NCBI GenBank assembly: GCA_030425925.1
Contig: JAUHZO010000002.1
Location: 326,541 to 390,540, forward strand
Reading direction: 5' to 3'
Length of the DNA: 64,000 bases
Origin: Alphaproteobacteria bacterium
GTDB taxonomy: Bacteria; Pseudomonadota; Alphaproteobacteria; Rhodobacterales; Rhodobacteraceae
The notes below the pieces were generated by a model. That model was not told where the DNA came from. It did not search any database and saw only the letters and a program-made list of their open reading frames with translations. The position numbers were made by a program, and so were the translations under genes. Shown in pieces: positions 44,100 through 52,623 of this stretch (the first letter of the stretch is position 1; each line of letters opens with the position of its first letter).

Positions 44100-47000
44100 T
44101 CAGACGATCAGGAAATCGGTGTCCAGCAGCGTGGTGCCGGCACCGATATTGGCAAAGACCTCGGCCGCGCCGCCGCCATTGCCATCGGCGTCGTACAGCA
44201 GGTCGCCGGTGAGGTCGTTGTAGATGATGAAGTCGTCGGCATCCGCCGCCGCCGTGCCGATGACGAAGTTCGCCGCCGCCAGCGCGCCGGGGGCCAGGGC
44301 CGAGAAGACCGACGAGTCCAGGTGGATCTGGTCGGTGCCGCTGACCATGTCGGCGATGGTGTCCACCGTGCCGTTGAGCGGACCCGAGAACACGAAGGCA
44401 TCCGCCCCGCCGCCGCCGATCAGCACGTCATCGCCGGACTGACCCGACAGCGTGTCGTCGCCGCCGCTGCCGAACAGGGTGTCGGCCCCGCCCCCGCCAA
44501 GCAGCAGGTCGTTGCCGGTCTGCCCGTCAAGGCTGTCATTGCCGGCACGGCCATCCAGCAGGTCGTCCTGACCGCCACCCAGCAGCGTGTCGTCCAGGTT
44601 GCCCCCCGAAATCGTGTCGTTGTTGTTGCCGCCATCGGCAGAGACGGCAACATCGCTCCGGGTGGCGTCCAGCAGGTCCTGGCCGCCGCCGCCGTCGAAG
44701 ACAAGCAGGCTGACCCCGTCATTGACCGCGGACTGGCTGCCCGAGAGGTCTTCGACCGTCACGGTATCGTTGCCGCCCTGGCCGTTGATTTCCAGCGTCT
44801 GGACGTCGAACAGGTCGATGGTGAAATTGCCCAGGTTGAGGCGCTCCAGCTGGACGAAATCGAGATTTTCCACCTGGCCCAGCGCGTTGAGCCGGTCGGT
44901 GTTAGACAGTTCGACATTGATGAGATCACCGGCCCCGTCGGCGGCGTTCACCCGCTGGGTGTTGGACTCGCCCGCACCGGTTTCACCGCCATCGACCACG
45001 TCGCTGCCATCGCCGTTGTTCCAGATGAACAGGTCGTTGCCGCGCCCGCCCCAAAGCGCGTCATTGCCGGTATCGCCCTGGATCACGTCGTCGCCGCGCC
45101 CGCCCTGGACGGTGTCGTCATCGGCCCCGCCCTCGATGGTGTCGTTGCCGATATGGCCCAGCAGAAGGTCGAAATCCTCGCCGCCCAGCAGGATGTCGTC
45201 ACCCTGGCGGCCTTCCAGCGTGTCGTCCCCGGCACCGCCGGTAACGGTGTCGTTGCCGTTGTCGCCGCGGCCCAGATCGTCGCCGTTGCCGGTATTGATC
45301 GCGTCGTCGCCATTGTTGCCGCGGACGATGTCATCGCCCTCGCCGCCATTCATGGTGTCGTTGCCCGACAGGCCGGCCAGGAAGTTGTCCTGCATGTTGC
45401 CGTTGATGAGGTTGTCGACATCATTGCCGATGCCACGCGTGGCGTCGCCTTCGATGGTCAGGTTCTCGATCCCGCCGGTTTCGTTCAGGTCGAAATCGAC
45501 AAAGCTGAACAGCGTGTCCGTGCCCGCACCGCCGTCGATGGCGATGTCGTTGCGGTCCACCACGATCAGGTCGTCGCCGTCGCCCATGCCTGCGACGCCG
45601 CTGATATAGCCCAGACGGATATCCAGCGTGTCGTTGCCGTCGCCCATGTCCAGATCGCCGTTCAGCCGACCTTCGTTGTTGAAGCGGTCATCGCCCGAGC
45701 CCAGCGCAACGCTGCCGCGGATGATGTTCTTGTTGTCCACCACATAGTCGCCGGTCTGGGTGTTGGTGCCATCGCCTTCGACCACCTGCAGCACCAGGGC
45801 CTCTTGCTGCGCCAGGAGCATTTCGCCGGTGTTGACGATCACGCCGCCGCCGGTGCCCATGTTGACCGGGCCGGTCAGGATGCCGGTATTGGTCAGCGAG
45901 TCGAACCCGTCGCCAAGGCTCAGATCGCCGGTCCAGGTGCCGTTGTTGGCAAAGCTGTTGCTTTCCGTCGCGCTGCTTTCGAAATTGGCCTGACCGGCAT
46001 AGGTGCCATCGTTGACCACGTCGTAGCGGCCGGTGCCGGTGATGTCGATTTCGCCCCGCATATCACCCGAGTTGAAGATGTCGGCCGCACCATTGGTGAA
46101 CAGCGTGAAGTCGATCAACTCGTCAAAACCGTCGATATTGCTCATGCTGCCGGTGTTGACGATCTGGTTCAGCGCCGAGCCGGAGGAGAAGTTCAGTTCA
46201 CCGGTGAAATCGCCGTGATTTGTGAAATCTCCGCCAAAGGCCAGCCGCAGGGCAAAGAACGTGTCCACCGTGCCCCAGTTCTCGAAGATGGTCAGTGTAT
46301 CGATGGTGTCTGCAAGGATCGTGCCGGTGTTGCGCAGTTCGTCCAGCCCGTCGATGTCGTCGGCAAGGATCGCGCCGGAATTGTCCAGCCTGTTGGCTCC
46401 GCTGCCAAAGAACATGTCGTCGATGGCGATCTGGCCGGTGTTCAGCACGTCGTCATCGCCTTCGCCCAGGATGATGTCGTCGTCGAACTGCTCGGTGAAC
46501 GGATCGTTGGGGAAGTCGATATTGCCGCCGATGAAACCTTCGTTGATCAGGACGTTGTCCTTGAACAGGTCGCCCTCCATCACGATGGACCCGTCGATGA
46601 CGCCATTGCCGAGGTTTTCGATGATGTCCTGGGCGCGGTCGCCGCTGTTGCCGACGATCACGTCGCCGATGATGGTGCCGCCGTCGTTGCGGATGTGATC
46701 GTGGCTGTCCAGGCTGATGATCGTGGCAATGCCTTCGCCATTGCCGTCGTCGCGTACGATCCGCGTGGTGATGGCCGTATGCTCGTGCGAGATCAGGCCG
46801 GTATTGTTGATCACGGTCGCATTGCCGGACGCCAGTTCCACCGCAGCGCCCATGTTGACCCGGTCGAACCCGCCAAAGCCGTCGTCGATGGACATGTGCT
46901 CGGACCCGGCACCGATGATTTCGCCCGAGTTCTGCAGCACGGTCTCGATGGCCGCGCCGGTGGGGGTCAGCGTGTCGAAGAGCTGCACCGCAAAGCTGCC

Positions 47001-47507
47001 GCGATTCTGGCTGGTGATGCGGCCCGCGTTGATCAGGTCGTTGCCTTCGCCCTCCATCAGGACGCCGAAATTGTAGCCCGAGATGTCCCCGTTGGCCCCG
47101 TTGTCGAGGGTCGAGCGGTTGCCCACCATGAACACGCCGCCATTGTTGCCGTTCACCGCGCCGTCATTGTCGAACCGGTTGTTCGTGGCACCGTCGGAGA
47201 CGCTGTCTCCGCCGATGCTGACGCCGTAACCCTGGCCAAAGATATCGCCAAAGTTGATCACGGTGCTGAAGGACGTGGTGTCGAAGTTGATCCCGTGCTG
47301 CTGGCCTGAAAACAGGTTCGCGTGGTTGAACAGCACCTGGCTGTCACTGCTGGAATAGATCGCGTCCGAGGCCGCGCCGAAGCTGGCGATCGTCACGCCC
47401 TGGGTGGCGACCATGCTGTCGCCCGGGCCGGTGGTGACAACGTCCATGTCGACGCCATGCACGCCGGAGCGCTGTTCGAATACATCGATGTTCTGAAAAT
47501 GTGGCAT
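44100..47507 (-). CDS. large RTX calcium-binding repeat protein (type I secreted, adhesin-like)
   Basis: 1135 residues from ATG 47507, acidic; I see no cysteine. The first 640 residues are a long series of roughly 20-30-residue repeats of the form N-x-G-x-I/F-x-G-x-I (NTGSMSNIDG, NHGDFTGELN, NNGTWTGDLS, NEGRLNGDLD), which suggests a beta-helix. Two blocks of GGxGxDxLx nonapeptides follow at about residues 710-830 and 955-1040 (GGAGDDTLEGRQGDDILLGG, DGRAGNDSLDGQTGNDLLLG), which bind Ca2+ in a beta-roll. The last 100 residues resemble the serralysin-type C-terminal domain (DTIADMVSGTDQIHLD), the usual uncleaved type I secretion signal region. No enzymatic domain is visible, so adhesion or matrix function is likely. 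No secretion genes are nearby. Confidence 0.85.
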   Translation of the reverse strand: MPHFQNIDVFEQRSGVHGVDMDVVTTGPGDSMVATQGVTIASFGAASDAIYSSSDSQVLFNHANLFSGQQHGINFDTTSFSTVINFGDIFGQGYGVSIGGDSVSDGATNNRFDNDGAVNGNNGGVFMVGNRSTLDNGANGDISGYNFGVLMEGEGNDLINAGRITSQNRGSFAVQLFDTLTPTGAAIETVLQNSGEIIGAGSEHMSIDDGFGGFDRVNMGAAVELASGNATVINNTGLISHEHTAITTRIVRDDGNGEGIATIISLDSHDHIRNDGGTIIGDVIVGNSGDRAQDIIENLGNGVIDGSIVMEGDLFKDNVLINEGFIGGNIDFPNDPFTEQFDDDIILGEGDDDVLNTGQIAIDDMFFGSGANRLDNSGAILADDIDGLDELRNTGTILADTIDTLTIFENWGTVDTFFALRLAFGGDFTNHGDFTGELNFSSGSALNQIVNTGSMSNIDGFDELIDFTLFTNGAADIFNSGDMRGEIDITGTGRYDVVNDGTYAGQANFESSATESNSFANNGTWTGDLSLGDGFDSLTNTGILTGPVNMGTGGGVIVNTGEMLLAQQEALVLQVVEGDGTNTQTGDYVVDNKNIIRGSVALGSGDDRFNNEGRLNGDLDMGDGNDTLDIRLGYISGVAGMGDGDDLIVVDRNDIAIDGGAGTDTLFSFVDFDLNETGGIENLTIEGDATRGIGNDVDNLINGNMQDNFLAGLSGNDTMNGGEGDDIVRGNNGDDAINTGNGDDLGRGDNGNDTVTGGAGDDTLEGRQGDDILLGGEDFDLLLGHIGNDTIEGGADDDTVQGGRGDDVIQGDTGNDALWGGRGNDLFIWNNGDGSDVVDGGETGAGESNTQRVNAADGAGDLINVELSNTDRLNALGQVENLDFVQLERLNLGNFTIDLFDVQTLEINGQGGNDTVTVEDLSGSQSAVNDGVSLLVFDGGGGQDLLDATRSDVAVSADGGNNNDTISGGNLDDTLLGGGQDDLLDGRAGNDSLDGQTGNDLLLGGGGADTLFGSGGDDTLSGQSGDDVLIGGGGADAFVFSGPLNGTVDTIADMVSGTDQIHLDSSVFSALAPGALAAANFVIGTAAADADDFIIYNDLTGDLLYDADGNGGGAAEVFANIGAGTTLLDTDFLIV

Positions 47508-47615
47508 TGGGTTTCTCCTGTTTGCCTTTCAATTGGGTGGTTTGGTCAGTGCCCCGCCGCGTGTGGCGCGGCGGAACGGTGGGAAAAGTCTAGGCTCGGG
47601 GTGGACAGGCCAGAA

Positions 47616-47631
47616 CTACCCAGCTTGGTAG
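47616..47631. promoter_or_regulatory. lux-box-like palindrome upstream of the RTX gene
   Basis: CTACCCAG-CTTGGTAG is a 16-bp palindrome matching in seven of eight pairs. It lies about 110 bp before the RTX start and 18 bp beyond the end of the LuxR-type gene. Size and form fit sites bound by LuxR-type dimers; binding is inferred. Confidence 0.4.
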
Positions 47632-47648
47632 GGCCGGGTGGTTTTGCG

Positions 47649-48404
47649 TCAGGCGACCTCGGCAAAGCCCCAGGCCCGCGCGGCGGTGACGGCCTCCATC
47701 CGGCTGGAAACGTTCATCTTTCTGTAAAGGTTCTTGAGGTGGAAATGCACAGTGTTGCGCGACACGGCCAGGTGTTCGGCGATTTCGGGATTGGTTTTTC
47801 CCTGCATCAGATAGCGCAGGCAATCGCGTTCGCGCGCGCTCAGCAGATCGGGCTTGGCGGTGATCGTGTTGTCCCTGAGCCCGGTGGCCACCCGGAACGA
47901 CAGCATCGCCTGCATGTAATACCGTGCCTTGCCCGACACTTCCTCGCGGGTGGCCTCGAAATCGCGCCGTGTGTGCATGCCCCGATTGCGCATGTAGACC
48001 GTGACCGAGCGCAGCGCCCCAACCGCGTTCATCGGAATGCACCAGGCCGCCTCCACCCGGTTGAACCGCAACATGCGGCGCTGCCAGGTCACCGAACTGC
48101 TCTGCTCGGCCCGTTCCAGGAAGGCGAGATAGTCGAAAGGCACCATCGCGTGCATGAGTTCGGCCAGCACCGGGCAGATCTCGGCATGTCCGTCCTGCAG
48201 GTAGGTTTCCAGAAAGGTGGGGCTGTAGCTGGCCACAAGGAAATTCGGCAACCCGTCGGAAAGGTCCGGGGACAGCGCGTAACTCCACGCGTCATAGCCG
48301 TCATATCCCAAGGCCCGGATATCTGCCAGAAAGGCCGATTTCAGCATTTCCGATGTGTCCGCCTCGGCCAGCAGTGCAATGAAGGCATCAATGTCGGTCT
48401 GCAT
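47649..48404 (-). CDS. LuxR-family regulator with autoinducer-binding-type domain (solo)
   Basis: 251 residues from ATG 48404 (GGAG nine bases upstream). Residues about 20-165 resemble the autoinducer-binding domain (GYDGYDAWSYAL, HAEICPVLAELMHAMVPFDYLAF). The canonical ligand-contacting Asp-Pro pair appears here as Cys-Pro (EICPV), so the signal may differ from ordinary acyl-homoserine lactones. The C-terminal GerE HTH is complete (LLSARERDCLRYLMQGKTNPEIAEHLAVSRNTVHFHLKNLYRKM). No luxI gene lies in the window. It is transcribed toward the RTX gene with a palindromic site between them, so it likely controls that gene. Confidence 0.82.
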   Translation of the reverse strand: MQTDIDAFIALLAEADTSEMLKSAFLADIRALGYDGYDAWSYALSPDLSDGLPNFLVASYSPTFLETYLQDGHAEICPVLAELMHAMVPFDYLAFLERAEQSSSVTWQRRMLRFNRVEAAWCIPMNAVGALRSVTVYMRNRGMHTRRDFEATREEVSGKARYYMQAMLSFRVATGLRDNTITAKPDLLSARERDCLRYLMQGKTNPEIAEHLAVSRNTVHFHLKNLYRKMNVSSRMEAVTAARAWGFAEVA

Positions 48405-48576
48405 CCGAAAATCTCCGTCTCTGCCGATCAATCATCGTTCGGCAATAGGTCGTCCCGGACAGGGAATCGGTTCAAAGGTTTTTTCGCGTGCCTGCAGTCT
48501 GGCATGGCGGCGGCGTTTCGGGCTAGGCCTGTTCCGGCCAGGGTGCCGTTTGGCCCCGCCAAGCAAGGAAACGCGC

Positions 48577-49017
48577 ATGAGCCTGACGATCCGCCCCCTG
48601 ACAGCCCCGGACGAAACGCAATGGCGCGACCTGTGGACGGCGTACCTCGCGTTCTACGAGGCATCGGTGCCGGAAGAGGTCTATGCCTCCACCTTCGCCC
48701 GCCTGCTCGATCCCGCCCGGCCCGCGCAGAACGCGCTGGTGGCCGAGCTTGACGGGCGGCTGGTGGGGCTGGTGCACTACATCTTCCATCCGCATAACTG
48801 GCGCGTCGAAGACGTGTGCTACCTGCAGGATCTCTATGCCGATCCGGAGGTGCGCGGCACCGGTGTGGGCCGCGCGCTGATCGAGTCGGTCTATGCCGCC
48901 GCCGACGCCAACGGCACGCCGTCCGTCTACTGGCTGACGCAGTCGTTCAACACGCAGGCCCGCCTGCTGTACGACCGGGTCGCGACGCTGACACCCTCCA
49001 TCAAGTACCAGCGGTAA
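48577..49017 (+). CDS. GNAT family N-acetyltransferase
   Basis: 146 residues from ATG 48577 behind AAGGAAA. Motif A for acetyl-CoA binding is DLYADPEVRGTGVGRALIE (residues about 91-109). The N-terminal IRPLTAPDETQWRDLWTAYLAFYE and final NTQARLLYDRVATLT are the usual first helix and last strands. Substrate unknown; members with this N-terminal pattern act on small amines. A single gene convergent with livF. Confidence 0.83.
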   Translation: MSLTIRPLTAPDETQWRDLWTAYLAFYEASVPEEVYASTFARLLDPARPAQNALVAELDGRLVGLVHYIFHPHNWRVEDVCYLQDLYADPEVRGTGVGRALIESVYAAADANGTPSVYWLTQSFNTQARLLYDRVATLTPSIKYQR

Positions 49018-49078
49018 CGCCGCTCCGGGAGATCCCGGATCATGTCCGGGACCAGGGTGCGCAGGCGGCGGGCAAGGC

Positions 49079-49768
49079 TCATACCCCCAGGTGCCGATGC
49101 GCCAGATCGGGTGAAAGCGCATCGAAGGGGCCTTCCCACACGCTGCGGCCCCGGGTCAGGATCACGCCCCGGTCGCTGATCTGGCGCAGTTCCGACAGGG
49201 TCTTGTCGATGATCAGGATCGCCAGGCCGGTGTCGCGCTTGAGCCGCGCGATGGCGGCCCAGATCTCCTGCCGCACGATGGGGGCCAGCCCCTCGGTCGC
49301 CTCGTCCAGGATCAACAGCCGCGGGTTGGTCATCAGCGCGCGCCCGATGGCCAGCATCTGCTGTTCGCCGCCCGACAGGCTTGCCGCGCGCTGCGTGCGC
49401 CGCTCGGCCAGACGCGGAAACAACTGGCCCACCGTCGCCACGTCCCACGCGCCGGGCCGCGCGGCGGCGGTCAGGTTCTCCTCGACCGTCAGGTCGCGGA
49501 AACAGCGCCGCCCTTCGGGCACCAGCCCAATCCCCAGCCGCGCCGCGCGGTGCGAGGGCAGGCGGCTCAGATCCTGCCCGTCGAACTGCAGCACGCCCGA
49601 GGCCGGCATCATCCGGCACAGGCACTTGACCGTTGTCGTCTTGCCCATCCCGTTGCGCCCCATCAGCGCCACCACCTCGCCCGCGTCCACCCGCAGGTTG
49701 ACCCCGAACAGCGCCTGCGACGCGCCGTAGGTGGCCTCCAGCCCCGACACCTCCAGCAAGGCGGTCAT
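49079..49768 (-). CDS. livF: branched-chain amino acid-type ABC transporter ATP-binding protein
   Basis: 229 residues. Walker A GRNGMGKTT, signature LSGGEQQML, Walker B LLILDEATEGLAP and a C-terminal DKTLSELRQI in place of the usual His loop segment. Length and the EATEGL motif identify the LivF/UrtE subgroup. It overlaps livG by four bases and ends the operon. Works as a heterodimer with LivG. Confidence 0.88.
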   Translation of the reverse strand: MTALLEVSGLEATYGASQALFGVNLRVDAGEVVALMGRNGMGKTTTVKCLCRMMPASGVLQFDGQDLSRLPSHRAARLGIGLVPEGRRCFRDLTVEENLTAAARPGAWDVATVGQLFPRLAERRTQRAASLSGGEQQMLAIGRALMTNPRLLILDEATEGLAPIVRQEIWAAIARLKRDTGLAILIIDKTLSELRQISDRGVILTRGRSVWEGPFDALSPDLAHRHLGV

Positions 49769-50514
49769 GCCGCGTCCCCCAGATAGGCCTCTCGCACCGC
49801 CGGATCGCGGCGGATCTCCTCAACGGTGCCCGAGGCGATCACCCTTCCATAGACCAGCACGCTGATCCGGTCCGCCAGGGCAAAGACCGCGTCCATGTCA
49901 TGCTCCACCAGCAGGATCGGCGCGGTCTGGCGCAGCGCGTCCAGAAAGCCCGTCATCCGTGCCGTGCCCTCGGTGCCCAGCCCCGCCATCGGTTCGTCCA
50001 TCACGAAGCAGCGCGGGCGCAGCGTCAGAGCCACCGCCACCTCCAGCTGCCGCCGCTGGCCGTGGCTCAGCTCGGCCGTGCGCGTGGCGGCGTGATCGAC
50101 CAGGCCCACCTGTTCCAGCGCGGCCTCGGCCGTGGCGCGCAGGCCCGCATCCTTCAAGGCCGGACGCAGGAAACGCCAGGGCCGGCCGCTGGCACCCAGG
50201 GCCCCCAGCACCGCGTTCTGCAACACGGTATCCTCCATCGCCAGCTGGCTGATCTGGAAGGTCCGCGCCAGCCCGGCCCGCGCCCGCGCCTGCGGTGCCA
50301 GCCCCGTCACGTCGCGTCCGCCCAGATGCACGCTCCCGGCATCCGGTACCAGAACGCCGCCGATCTGCGCAATCAGCGTGGACTTGCCCGCGCCGTTGGG
50401 CCCGATGATGGCGTGGATCTCGCCGGGGCGCAGGGTGATCGACACGTCCTCCGTCGCCGTCAGCGCCCCGAACGCCTTGTGCAGCCCGCGTGTTTCCAGA
50501 ACCGGCTCAGTCAT
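49765..50514 (-). CDS. livG: branched-chain amino acid-type ABC transporter ATP-binding protein
   Basis: 249 residues. Walker A GPNGAGKST, the LARTFQISQL Q-loop region of LivG, signature LSHGQRRQLEV, Walker B CFVMDEPMAGL and His loop LLVEHDMDAVF. It begins eight bases inside livM, so translation is coupled. The LSHGQ variant of the signature is common in LivG. Confidence 0.88.
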   Translation of the reverse strand: MTEPVLETRGLHKAFGALTATEDVSITLRPGEIHAIIGPNGAGKSTLIAQIGGVLVPDAGSVHLGGRDVTGLAPQARARAGLARTFQISQLAMEDTVLQNAVLGALGASGRPWRFLRPALKDAGLRATAEAALEQVGLVDHAATRTAELSHGQRRQLEVAVALTLRPRCFVMDEPMAGLGTEGTARMTGFLDALRQTAPILLVEHDMDAVFALADRISVLVYGRVIASGTVEEIRRDPAVREAYLGDAA

Positions 50515-51490
50515 GTGTCTGCGCCTTTCCCGCGATCAGCCCGATCACGCCACCCTTGCCAAAAAGCACGATCAGCAGCAGCAGCAGACCGAAGAACACG
50601 TGCCAGTACGCGCTGATCCCGCCCAGGAAATGCTCCATCGCAACAAACAGGACCGCACCCACCACGGGGCCAAACAGCCGCGCGGTGCCGCCGATGATGA
50701 TGAAGACGATGAACTCCCCCGACAGCTGCCAGCTGAACATGGTGGGCGACACAAAGCGGTTCAGATCGGCAAACAGCGCGCCCGCCAGCCCGGTGATCGC
50801 GCCTGACAGGGTGAAGGCCACCAGCCGCAGGCGGAACGGGTCCAACCCCACGGCGCGCACCCGTTCCGGCACCTGCCGCGCGGCGTTCAGCGCCAGGCCA
50901 AAGGGCGACCGCATCAGCGCGGCGTTCAGCGCCAGCACCGCCGCCAGGATCGCAAGACACAAGCCGTAGAACTGGATCGGCACCAGCGTGTTCAACCCGG
51001 GAAAGCCGTTGCGGACATAGATCGACAGCCCGTCCTCGCCGCCATAGGCCGACCAGCTGATGGAGAAGAAAAAGAACATCTGCCCGAAGGCCAGCGTGAT
51101 CATGATGAAATAGACACCCGAGGTGCGCAGGCTCAGCAGGCCGATCACCAGCGCCACAAGGCCCGAGGCCAGCACCGCGAGCAGCCAGATCACCGGCATC
51201 GACCTGGTGCCCTCGATCAGGACCGGCCACTCGGCCAGGGGCATGTAGGTCTGCGCATGAAAGGCAAGGATCCCCATGGCATAGCCGCCGATGCCGAAGA
51301 ACACCGCGTGGCCCAGGCTCACCAGCCCGCCGATCCCCAGGGCGATGTTCAGCCCCACGGCCGCCAGCGCCAGGATCACCGCACGGGTGGCCAGCGTGAT
51401 GGTGAACGGCTCGTCGGCCAGATGCGCCCAGAGCGGCACGGCGATCAAGCCTCCCAGAATGCAGAGGTTCAGCAGGAATTCCCGGCTCAT
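50507..51490 (-). CDS. livM: branched-chain amino acid-type ABC transporter permease
   Basis: 327 residues with about ten hydrophobic helices. The LivM signature GLNIALGIGGLVSLGHAVFFGIGGYAMGIL is near residues 44-73, and a coupling helix is in PERVRAVGLDPFRLRLVAFTLSGAITGLAG. It pairs with LivH. It follows livH after 121 bp that hold a repeat. Confidence 0.88.
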   Translation of the reverse strand: MSREFLLNLCILGGLIAVPLWAHLADEPFTITLATRAVILALAAVGLNIALGIGGLVSLGHAVFFGIGGYAMGILAFHAQTYMPLAEWPVLIEGTRSMPVIWLLAVLASGLVALVIGLLSLRTSGVYFIMITLAFGQMFFFFSISWSAYGGEDGLSIYVRNGFPGLNTLVPIQFYGLCLAILAAVLALNAALMRSPFGLALNAARQVPERVRAVGLDPFRLRLVAFTLSGAITGLAGALFADLNRFVSPTMFSWQLSGEFIVFIIIGGTARLFGPVVGAVLFVAMEHFLGGISAYWHVFFGLLLLLIVLFGKGGVIGLIAGKAQTHD

Positions 51491-51529
51491 CGCGCGCGCC
51501 CCGTCTGTGGTCCTGAAAGCCGCCCCGGG

Positions 51530-51597
51530 CTTCTTCTTGGCTGAAATCCCCCGGGGGGGCTTGCCGCAGGCAAGCGGGGGGCAGCGCCCCCCTCGAC
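51530..51597. repeat. intergenic motif with GC hairpins between livH and livM
   Basis: Read on the minus strand it contains CCGGGGGATTTCAGCCAAGAAGAAG, the same plan as 60358-60391 (GGCGGGAGTATTT...AAGATGAA). On the plus strand it is followed by a GCTTGCC-GCA-GGCAAGC hairpin and a GGGGGG/CCCCCC stem. I recall similar CTCCGGCGGGAGTATTT..AAGATGAA stretches as frequent between Rhodobacteraceae genes. Confidence 0.5.
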
Positions 51598-51611
51598 ACG
51601 CACCCCCATGC

Positions 51612-52532
51612 TCATGCCCGGGCCCCGTAAAGCCCGGTGGGCCGCCAGATCAGGACCAGCGCCATCAGGATGTAGATCGCCATCGACGCCAGCGAGGCCC
51701 CGGTCTGGGTGGCGGCGGCCGGGGCCATGAACAGCTTGAAAAGCTCCGGCAGGAAGATCCCGCCCAGCGTGTCGGTCAGCCCCACCAGCAGCGCGCCGAC
51801 CAGCGCGCCCCTGATCGACCCGATGCCGCCGATCACGATCACCACGAAGGCCAGGATCAGCACCGGCTCGCCCATGCCCACCTGCACCGACTGGATCGCC
51901 CCCACCAGCGCGCCCGCCAGCCCCGCCAGCGCCGCACCCAGCGCAAAGACAAAGGTATACAGCCGGTCGATATCGACGCCAAGCGCCGCGATCATCTCGC
52001 GGTCGTTCTCGCCGGCGCGGATCTGGATGCCGATGCGGGTGCGCGCAATCAGCCAGAACAGGCCCGCGGCAACGATCAGCCCGGCCAGGATCAGCGACAG
52101 CCGGTAAAGCGGGTACTGGATGCCGCCGGGCAGGGTGACGGGCCCTGACAGGGCGGCGGGCACGTCGAGATACAGCGGGAAAGACCCGAAAAGCCAGCGC
52201 GTGCCCTCGGAAAAGATCAGGATCAGCGCAAAGGTGGCCAGCACCTGGTCGAGATGGTCGCGCGCATAAAGCCTGCGGATCACCACCAGTTCGATCAGCG
52301 CCCCGGCAGCGGCGGCCCCTGCCAGCGCCGCCACCAGCCCCAGCAGGAACGACCCGGTGGCAGCGGACACGGCGGCGGCACAGAACGCGCCGATCATGTA
52401 AAGCGAGCCATGGGCCAGGTTGATCAGCCCCATCACGCCGAAGATCAGCGTGAGGCCGGCGGCCATCAGGAACAGCATGATGCCGAATTGCAGTCCGTTG
52501 AGGACCTGCTCGGCGACAAGGATCAGGGACAT
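51612..52532 (-). CDS. livH: branched-chain amino acid-type ABC transporter permease
   Basis: 306 residues. LivH features are EQVLNGLQFGIMLFLMAAGLTLIFGVMGLINLAHGSLYMIGAF at the N-terminus and the coupling segment RAGENDREMIAALGVDIDRLYTFVFALGAALAGLAGAL. The C-terminal GGIGSIRGALVGALLVGL glycine-rich loop is typical. Forms the channel with LivM. Confidence 0.88.
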   Translation of the reverse strand: MSLILVAEQVLNGLQFGIMLFLMAAGLTLIFGVMGLINLAHGSLYMIGAFCAAAVSAATGSFLLGLVAALAGAAAAGALIELVVIRRLYARDHLDQVLATFALILIFSEGTRWLFGSFPLYLDVPAALSGPVTLPGGIQYPLYRLSLILAGLIVAAGLFWLIARTRIGIQIRAGENDREMIAALGVDIDRLYTFVFALGAALAGLAGALVGAIQSVQVGMGEPVLILAFVVIVIGGIGSIRGALVGALLVGLTDTLGGIFLPELFKLFMAPAAATQTGASLASMAIYILMALVLIWRPTGLYGARA

Positions 52533-52590
52533 CGTGCCTCGGAAAAAGGGGCGAGAGGACCATCCCGCCCTTTGAAACGGTCAGGACGGC

Positions 52591-52615
52591 GTAGGGTGGG
52601 TCGTTGACCCACCCT
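52591..52615. repeat. GTAG-headed REP-like palindrome (single)
   Basis: GTAGGGTGGGTCG-TTG-ACCCACCCT lies in the 91-bp gap between livJ and livH. Same head and hairpin plan as the elements at 24.2, 32.2 and 59.3 kb. Confidence 0.65.
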
Positions 52616-52623
52616 GGCTGCGG

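Noticed and set aside
44085-47309. 1074-codon open frame on the plus strand opposite the RTX gene
   Set aside because: The opposite strand encodes clear GGxGxDxLx RTX repeats; the plus-strand frame is an open mirror produced by GC-rich, stop-poor repeats and has no ribosome site or domain.
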